From Gnetum montanum (Eukaryota > Streptophyta > Gnetopsida > Gnetales > Gnetaceae): DNA of 64,000 nt. Positions 55,816 through 64,000 of this stretch are shown here, in pieces. The stretch is taken from NCBI GenBank assembly GCA_015680685.1, contig MNCI01027451.1, positions 190,706-254,705 on the forward strand, given 5' to 3'. Below the pieces are notes generated by a model, which did no database searches, was not told where the DNA came from, and saw nothing but the letters and a program-made list of their open reading frames with translations. A program made the translations under genes and the position numbers. Numbering within the stretch: the stretch's first letter is position 1; each line of letters opens with the position of its first letter.

Positions 55816-55979
55816 ATTTTTGGTAAAGGGGTAAACCCCTCTTACCCTTCACTTACTAATTATAGTAAGCACTTAATTTTTAGTCATTTTTGTTTCCTTT
55901 ATACATTTTAAATTCCATTAACTGAAATTTACTTCTATTTTATCATTTATAGCCTTGTTTTAAGCCATTCTCAACACTA

Positions 55980-58440
55980 TGACCATGTCTTTCTAGCAAT
56001 CTACCAAGTTGCCCCTTACCTTCATTGGCAAAGGTTATAACCAACAAGCCATGAGGGTATATGATCCAAAAAACCCTATTGTTATTGAATGTAGGAAATA
56101 TTCGAGGAGTAGAGGAAAAAGTCCTAATTTTTTAGTCATAAATAAAGATTGATATAACTTCATTTGTGCCAAAATACATGCTTGGATGCTGATTCTACAT
56201 TTGGAAGTATAATCCAAAAGGGAGTTCAAAATTATCCATTGTAATGATAAGGAGTACTTCTCTTTTTCTTATGATCAGATACCTCTATCTAATATCTATG
56301 TGGGTATACTAGCCCAATTGATTGAGATGGAGGAAGTGTATGAAAAACATAGCTCCAAGGAACAACAGGAAGAGGAGGATGAATCTGAGCCCCCAAAAAC
56401 ATCTTGGGGGATTGTTCCAACAAGTAACCCATAAGGCCACTGAGCCTTCCCCTCATGCCTTTGTTTACTCTATGGGCATGGTGGCATCATCTTCTACTCC
56501 TATCATAGCTAGCCCCACACCAGTCATAGCCACACATCAAACTTAATCAATGCCACAATATATGACCCATAACCCATCTATGTCATTTTACACATGGCCT
56601 CAATCTATACAACCATTAATGATGGTCTTTACCACCACAAATCCATTAACTACCTGTGTGGGGCTCACCATGGGATCCTAAGCAACTTAGGGATCACACA
56701 CCTCATTTGTCCCATTTGTGCCTCAGGTACCTACATAAAAACCATTTTCTTTGTTTGGTCCACAAGCTACAACCATAACACAACCTCTTCCATCTATCAT
56801 GCAACCCATAGCAAGGCCAAAAGTCTTATAATAGATACGACAATCCTAAGTACAAACTCCACAACCAATAGGGCAACCACAGGGCTTGGATCAAGCCTTC
56901 TAGATGATCCAAGACCTAATGGAGGAGTTGAAAAGGCTTAAAGCCTATACCTCATAGACTGTAAAGATTATGGATTTCTATCAAAATGATCCCATAAGTC
57001 CTATAGTCCCATCCTTAACACTTCCTCCTAATGTCCCTATTCGACAATTTAGCAGATATAACAGAGAAGGTGATCCTAATGCTCATCTTATTACCTTTTG
57101 AATGCTTACTCTTGTATCCATGGACTCATATCATTATGAGGATTTTCCCTATGTCCTTGACTAGGAAAACACTTAACTAGTATCACACATTAGGGGATCC
57201 ATATCTTCTTTGGAGGACTTGGTTGCCCAGTTTGTTAATTGCTTCAAGTATAAATTGAAGCTTGACACAACACTTGACCAAATCATGAAGGTTAAGTAGG
57301 GATCCCTAGAGCCCATGTAGAAATTCATCTAGCAATGGAATGGACTACTCAATGAAATACCAAAGCCCATTGCTGAGGCCCATATTTTAGCCATATTTAA
57401 GGAGTAGTGAATGACTTTATCAAGTCTAAACTCTACTACCTTGATCCATGGTCCCTTAGCCAAGCATTTTACCAAACTAAAAATATAGAGGATGCCATAG
57501 AGGCCCATCATGATCTAGTTTATGTAGCATATAAAATTCAACATGCATAGAAAGACAAAGAAAAGAGTAAATAAAACAACATGGTCATAGAAACTATGAC
57601 CAAAGAAACAAAGATCATGAACTAGGGGCCAAGGACCAACACACCTAAGGCCCTCACTAATGACAACAATAACGAACCATTAACCTCTAGAGCTAATGCA
57701 TCGACAACAACCAAATCTAACTTTCAAAGAAAGGATAGATCCAAATACACTCTTCCCTATGAAACTGTTCAAGTTACTAGACTAACTATTAAATAGTGGA
57801 CATGTGCAACATAAAAAAATGAGCAAAGCCACTTGAAAGAAACATGAGTGACTATGTGAATTAGCTAAGGACCCCACTTGGGAATGAAGGATGATCCCTA
57901 ACTACCTAGGTACTTCAAACTAGAACATTTCTACCATTATCACCAACTACTAGGTCATGAAAAAAACTTTTGCCTCACACTAAAGGATGACCTATAGAGG
58001 ATGATAGATAGGGGAAGCTATTCTTAAATGCTTCCAATCCAATTTGGCCACAAAACTAGTTGATTCAGGTTAACAAAGACCCTTTGAATGGTAATGAAAA
58101 TATTTATGTTATTTCAACATTAAAAATTAATGATGATCGAAGACTTTCAAGAGAACCATTTGTGATTCAAGTATCCCTTTACAATGAAAGGGCTTCTTCA
58201 GCTTCCCACAGCTCAAGATCCCCCTTTGTTATAAGAGTACAATCATGAGTGCCTCCCAAGGAACTTGTCATTAGGGTACCGCAACCCAACACAATCCAAG
58301 TAGCTACATTTCAACCAATTATGCAACAACCTCCTATGGTGGCCAATGCTACTACCTCTTGTTCATAACCAACAATTGATAAGTAGAAGATCTAAAGGAA
58401 GAAGCATAAGCAAAAGCCCAAAAAAGGTGACAAGTAGACA
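55980..58440 (+). pseudogene. Gag remnant of a second Ty3/gypsy lineage
   Basis: Decayed frames give 'DPNAHLITF' (about 57070), 'SLEDLVAQFVNCFKYKLKL' (about 57213), 'EFIXQWNGL'-like and 'EIPKPIAEAHILAIF' (about 57350), the order of a plant retrotransposon gag domain. A zinc-knuckle relic, 'HYHQLLGHEKNFC', lies at about 57930. There are many stops, mostly TAG. The sequence differs from the A/B/C gag. It is interrupted on the right by the LTR of element C at 58545. Confidence 0.72.
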
Positions 58441-58544
58441 GAGGCAAAAAAAGAAGTGGGCCCACTAAAGCCCACTACCATTTAGCTATATCCATGACCT
58501 CTTCTACATAACCTACTCCAACCAAGAAGCCACATGATGACACC

Positions 58545-59298
58545 TGATGGGACGCGATATCGCAGCCCATCGCCTTGCCTATAAATAAGAGGTGGCTTTC
58601 CCTTGTAAGATCATTTAGATCTAGATCCTTAGCTAAACTCTGGTAGTTTTACCATTCAAGAGATAGAATAATTTCCATGTGCCCGTAGTAGGAGTCTCAA
58701 AGTGAACGGATCTTTATTCGAGAAAATTGTACTTGAGCACACATTTGTGTATGGAAATAAAGATGAACTTTTTGATAAACCTTGCAGCATATGGACTAAG
58801 CTAAATAGGACTTAATTACTGTTAAACATTTAAATGCTTTCTTAGTTAATGAAATCTCTCTCAACCCTTAACTCTCCTAGTTAAGTGCATTTAGTATGAC
58901 CACTTCGAGCACGTGCTCTATGCTTGGTAACCCAGTAACGAATAGCGTTTGGTAATCCCAGTAGCATTGCACTAGTTCAAGGTGTGTAAGGCAAGTGGGA
59001 ATGGATACTGATGCTAGGACGATTAGAGCTTAGTTAGTGAAAGTTAGTTACTTAGTCTCTTCACCCTTTCTCCTCTTAGCATAGGTGATAAAGAGATAAA
59101 AGACATAAAAATCACATGCCTCAAGCTTACTTAACCATACAACCGTAACAAATACAAGTAAGCTTGGGAAGACAACGATTGATTAACCTTAAATGTTCCA
59201 TAAGGCACGTAAGCACTTAGTCCTTGGAGTTCGACCGGATCATGCGTGTAATGCTCGTATTCGTATGGTTGAGTGTAGGGGTACCTCGCCACTCATCA
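58545..59298 (+). repeat. Element C 5' LTR
   Basis: 754 bp, TGATGGG (decayed TGATGAG) to CTCATCA. One GCGATATCGC decamer at 58553-58562, TATA box TATAAATA at 58580-58587. It lacks the 60-bp subrepeats of element A's LTR. Confidence 0.9.
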
Positions 59299-59299
59299 T

Positions 59300-59317
59300 T
59301 GGCGCCATTGCCAGGGA
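59300..59317 (+). promoter_or_regulatory. Primer-binding site of element C (tRNA-Asp)
   Basis: TGGCGCCATTGCCAGGGA, two G-to-A changes from the exact tRNA-Asp complement found in element A. Confidence 0.88.
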
Positions 59318-59444
59318 CTTAGTTGTTTGTGCGCTATGTAGAACATAGGAGATCATTCACATTGTTGGGAAGCTTAAATGAACCCTTAGGTTTGACCATA
59401 CGAAAAATAAGATAACGGTAAACAACACACCGAACAAGACTAAA

Positions 59445-62400
59445 ATGTCTTCTTGTTCGAACAAAAGCACTTCACCACCTAGGAACAACACTAGAGACAG
59501 TCGGCAACAAAAGAAACATAAGCAAGAACCACTAGTTCCTCAAAAATTTAGTGTGGTATATATTTGTCATGATGAATATATACCCAACTTTACCTTTGTC
59601 CTCCATCAAGATGAACAACTGCATTGGAGAGACTTGGAGGTTAACATAGTGTTGCCTCTAGATAGAGTAGCCCCCAACATGCTCCTTCGTGCCCTTGCAT
59701 GAATAGGCATGTCACAATTATATGCTGAGTACATTGCATGTGATTATAACGTAAGGGACTACCATCCCACAGAAGTGCAACATCAACAATATTTGCAATA
59801 GGGGAGATACCACATATCGCTGAAGGGCAAAGGCCCCCATAATGCTTTACTCATCTTAAACGAAATTGAGGGTGGTAAACTTGTTTTCATAGGTTCTCCA
59901 AAAAATGATGTTCCCCCTCCTAACGATGTTTAGGAGGTGGTGTATCAGAACCTACACTCCACGATTCACAATCTTAGTTCTGACCCCCAAGAACACCAAG
60001 TGTTCAACAAGGGAACACAAACACATGACAAGGGTGAGCATTCTGATCATCATCACAATCGGAGCAGGGGCCATAGAAGAGAAGGTAGGGAACATCGTCA
60101 TGGTGATGGTTCTCCTTCTTCTTCCCCTTCATCACCACATTCACCCTCTCCTTCAACATCAAGACACAGTCACAAGGAGCCTAACCATGAGGATAAGGGT
60201 AAGCATAGTGAGAAACCTTGATGAGAGAGTCGAGAGTCGAGAGTGAGGATGAGGGAACTCTAGAGAATCAAGGCATGAAAGAAAGGAAAGTAGGGAACTA
60301 CGTAGACATCATAGACACTATGAGAGAAATGACAACGAAGAACCCCTACTTGCAACCCGAATCATGTTAGACATAATGGAGGCCGTTAGAATTCCTACAA
60401 GGCACCAGAAAGATAGCAGGATCAAGCGATTAGACATGAATAATATCCCACAATTTGAGGGGGGATACAACGTTGATCCTCAGAACCACTTACAAGCATT
60501 TCACGATGCATGTGCCTTGCAGAACATAGAGAATGCGTGGAAAAAATTAAAGTTATTTCCAAGGACACTAATAAAAGAAGTGAAAAGCTGGTACCAGTCC
60601 TTAGAACCGGAAACCATTAGGAGGTGGAGTACGATGCTAGAACTATTTAACGATAAGTATCAAATGTAGTCCTGAATGTCCAACCTGTGAAAAAAAATCC
60701 AAGGATGGAATCAAGGAACTCATGAATCCTTGGATGCTACCATGGGGCGTTATTATGCACTGTTACATCTTTGCCTGGGCCATGGTTACATACAACGGGA
60801 TCAACTACGCCATCTCGTAGATGGACTTAGGCACAAAATAAGGAGAACCCTTGGAACATATGCCCAAGGAAGATTATCTAAGCTTAGGTCCCATCAGGTA
60901 CATAGATTACTAGAGTAAGTAGCTAAGGAAGAAGGAGAGCTACATAAGAGAGAAAGTGTGGAAGAGTACAACCGTGATCCTTCCCTCTGAAAGAGGGGAG
61001 TGAGATTCTGTGAGGAGGAGGAAGAGTCACCACTTGAAAAGCTGGTGCATAGGAAGACCTTACCACTCCAAAAACTAACAACAGAAGTGTTGGCTAAGGT
61101 AGACCAAATGTGGGACTCCTTAGATAGTAGATTTGAAACCGTTCTAAAAATCGTAGAGGAGTCTAAGAAGCGAAGTAGTGACTATGATAAAAAGAAAAAG
61201 AGGGATTTGGACCATGCACGTAACAAAGGTAATGGTAAAATGACTATCACCGAAGAGGTTGTGGATTCTAATACAGACAATGACAGTGGATGTGAGATAT
61301 GCTAGTATGACCATCCTAAGGGATGTTGCCCAATAATCTCACATCTGCAAGAGTCTGGGGTGTATGCACTTAACCCATGACTTAATAAACGGCAAGCACC
61401 CCAAAGGTTACCTTATCCCCAAGGTAACCTGAGGCAGTTCCACAAATCGTTAACATATTATCCAATTGGAACTATGCCACAACCTATTGAGCAANCCGTT
61501 AACATATTATCCAATTGGAACTATGCCACAACCTATTGAGCAACACCAGTAGTGGAAATAGCCACAGTCATGGGGGATGCCACCACCAAGGCAACAATAC
61601 CCTTACTGACAACCGGATCCATATGGCTACTACGTGTAGCAACCAATCTCTCCACATGACTCTATTGGTCGTGTGACACCACCATGTCACTACCAAGCTT
61701 GGGAGTACTATAGGACTCCTCCTGGGAGAGACACAACACATACATACCATCCTCCAAATCCATCCACCACTCTCATACTAATAGCATCATTACCACCCGC
61801 TCCAACAATGCAAGGGGAACTCCCCACTCAACCATAGCAACGCAATGCTACAAGAGCTATGAACCTTCAACCTGCTATTGGTTTTGAAAACCATACAAAG
61901 AGAAGACCTTTCTTCAGAAAAAAAAGCCCAAACAAGCTCTCACGACCATAAGCAGTTGAACCTCCAAACGCTTCTCCATCAAATAAGGCTTCGGAGCTCC
62001 CTTCAAATCAACAACAGAGCTCAACACACACAGTTATGTTAACACATACCGTCATTGACTAGATCAAGGAAGGCCACCTTCCTAGGAAATTTGCTGATCC
62101 TAGAAGTCCCTTAATATACCTCCATGTCACTAGGAATGAACCACGTAAAGCTCTTCTTGACTTAGGTTTCGAAGTCAACTTAATATGACAAGAAATGTAT
62201 AAAGCCTGGAACCTGCCTCCATTGAAGAAGAGCAATATTCGCTTAGAGTTGGCTGACCAGTCCATCACTGTTCGCTTGGGACAGGTTGAGGACATTGTTA
62301 CCACTGTGTGTGGTTGGTCATACTTAGCTAATTTCCTAGTGATCCAAGTAAACAATGACAAAGGGGACTTCCCAATAATAATGGTAAGGGCATGGCTAAG

Positions 62401-62870
62401 TACCATAAATGCATGCCTAGGAATCTACGATCTTTTCCTAGAAATATCTAAGGAAAACACTTATGGGAAGATTGAGAAGAAGAAAGTTCCATGCATCACA
62501 TATAGTGATACAGGGTGTGATTGCGTACAAGAATGTTCACCATTTCCTGCATGCAACCGGTATGCCCAAGGAATCAACATACAAAAGTGCCTATATGTAG
62601 CAACCACACAATAAGAGAGCACCTAGTGGTTGATAGCTAATCATAAGAGCAACTCACCAATATGCATGGAACTAACTTGGGGAACAACTTATGCTCACAA
62701 CGGAAGCATAGATACACTGGAACATGAGCGTCGCCAACTTTAAACCCTTAACCTAAAAACATCAATTGGGAGAAGTTGGACACTTCTAAAAAATTCAAAA
62801 AAGTGCTCATTATTTTGGATCTCTCCCTTTCAATTTAGTCATGGGGAAGATGGCCACCTATGCTGATCAT
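59445..62870 (+). pseudogene. Element C gag-protease pseudogene
   Basis: Starts 'MSSCSNKSTSPPRNNTRDSR' and follows element A's protein: 'IPQFEGGYNVDPQNHLQAF' (about 60445), 'HLVDGLRH' (about 60810), the Cys/His motif with the third position lost ('CEIC', stop, 'YDHPKGC', about 61291), 'KALLDLGFEVNLI' (about 62150; active-site DSG changed to DLG) and 'FPIIMVRAWLSTINACL' (about 62370). There are many in-frame stops and frameshifts. A 47-bp duplication around the N at 61495 is probably an assembly error. The 3' end reads through the same junction as A to 'GEDGHLC'. Confidence 0.88.
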
Positions 62871-63101
62871 TTGAGGCCTTCAGTTTCTTTTTTAGTTTTT
62901 GTTTTACACATTTTTGTTTTACAAATTTCTTTAACTTTTCTAATTTTTGTTTTACAACATCATTTTTACTTTTTCATTTATTTTTGTGTTTGATTATTTT
63001 TTTTTTGATTCATCATGTAATAAGTGCTTCGAAGATGGTATGAAATGTATTCCATTGATTGCTAATGTTTGGATTTTACCTTTAAGTTATGATGTTGATA
63101 C

Positions 63102-64000
63102 TGTTGGCGACCGTTTGGGACGCGACTGCCAATGAGTGTCCTCGAACAAGATTTAGGTGCTTGCTGGTCTCTGGCAACACTAAGGCCCAGATACCTCCAA
63201 ATAAACTCAGTAGTTAATGTGAGTATGTGTGTGTGTTGTTGCGGTGTGCGGTTGTGAAAAATGAAATGATTGCGTTGTGTGTAAACTACAAATGACTTAT
63301 CTTAAAGAGATTCAACCAACTTTGCCAAGTACTGTGAGTTGTTGAGAGTTCCTATTTTGTTCAATTGCCTAGTCTATGCAGTCCTTATAATACCTACTTG
63401 TAACGAATAAAATTTTGTAAAAACATTTGAGCATAACTTTGTGAATCTACTTGTAATTTTTCCCAAAGAAAGAGATAGTTCCACAAGAAAACTAGAAATA
63501 GAGCAAGATTAGATGGAAATAGACAGAAAAGAAAGTAGATTTGTCTGAACCTCAAATATTTAAACAAGGTAAAATGACACGAGTAAACACTTCACAATAA
63601 AGCTATCCCAAATTCAATAACTATGAATTGTTCAAACTTCCAAGGCTAAAAGAAGCAATTTCTTCAAGACAATCCTTCTATGCTACCAAAAAAAATTGCT
63701 GCGTAAACTATCACGTACGAGACTCCATTTTGGCTAGATAATGGACATCAACAATTGCGTTCAATAGGACCTTCAAAAGACTTGATAATTTCTGATTGAA
63801 ATACCACGGAGATTCACTTTAAAGATAAAAGGAAGCTATTCTGGTCCCATCAAAATACCAAATATTTTCTGAACCCTCTTGACTATTGAATCGTTCAACG
63901 ACATGACTACAAGCAGAGGCTCTCTTACAACGATCTCAATAGCAGTTCTTATACGTTGCACAATAACCAAATTTACTGCTAAAATGCTCTTAAAGCATTC
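63102..64000 (+). repeat. Candidate LTR of another retrotransposon, running off the window
   Basis: Element C is interrupted exactly at 'gatac', after which the sequence starts TGTTGG, a common plant LTR start. An AATAAAA signal is near 63407. No internal region is visible. A matching 'gatac' duplication should lie beyond the window's right end. Confidence 0.45.

Larger units (their letters stand above)
58545..63101 (+). mobile_element. Non-autonomous Ty3/gypsy element C (gag-protease only, decayed, interrupted)
   Basis: A 5' LTR (58545-59298), tRNA-Asp-type primer-binding site, gag-protease pseudogene, the same pol deletion junction as A ('aaattcaaa' then 'gctcatta' at about 62795-62815), and the start of the T-rich 3' region. 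It ends abruptly after 'gttgatac' at 63101, where B and A continue 'taagg', because another LTR-like sequence starts there. No 3' LTR is visible. Confidence 0.88.

Overview
The window is nuclear DNA from a plant, probably a gymnosperm or another large-genome seed plant. The organism call is an inference from a conserved plant ion-channel gene with transposon-inflated introns, and from old, methylation-decayed Ty3/gypsy, Ty1/copia, LINE and SINE copies in AT-rich sequence. The only host gene I can support is the 3' half of a two-pore cation channel gene (TPC1 type) on the + strand. Six short coding exons lie between 6765 and 21435. They encode the second voltage sensor's S4, the S5-pore-S6 region of repeat II and the C-terminal tail. 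One intron is 9.2 kb and another 3.4 kb, both filled with transposons. Earlier exons were not found and are probably left of the window.

Layout. 1-1440: LINE and Ty3/gypsy reverse-transcriptase scraps, then a GC-rich minus-strand coiled-coil ORF. 1441-6764: upstream intron or flank with another repeat copy. 6765-21435: the channel gene, with a SINE, three copies of a coiled-coil/J-domain retroposon, a Ty1/copia remnant, a LINE remnant and an LTR-type element with an unrecognised acidic ORF in its introns. 21436-29938: AT-rich decayed sequence with a long inverted repeat and an old gag remnant.

29939-39849: a complete but inactivated Ty3/gypsy element on the minus strand (element B) with gag, protease, RT, RNase H and integrase. 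39850-43337: two SINEs and a LINE-like RT remnant. 43338-50679: a young relative (element A) with one uninterrupted 1114-codon gag-protease ORF and no RT, RNase H or integrase. 50680-58544: AT-rich DNA, an assembly gap, a 519-bp-period tandem duplication and the gag of a different gypsy lineage. 58545-63101: a third, decayed relative (element C) with the same gag-protease-only layout. From 63102 another LTR-like sequence interrupts C and runs off the window.

Three observations stand out. (1) A dispersed, partly poly(A)-tailed repeat family encodes an approximately 360-codon protein with a unique N-terminal region, a coiled coil and a C-terminal J-domain-like module whose Tyr-to-His spacing matches DnaJ. 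(2) A and C share one deletion junction relative to B, so gag-protease-only elements form an amplified non-autonomous subfamily probably mobilised by B-type partners. (3) The U3 promoters of this gypsy family carry variable arrays of the palindromic decamer GCGATATCGC just upstream of the TATA box, including a perfect 32-bp palindrome. A SINE family with clear target-site duplications is also present. Several isolated Ns mark assembly joins, two of which produced visible artefacts.
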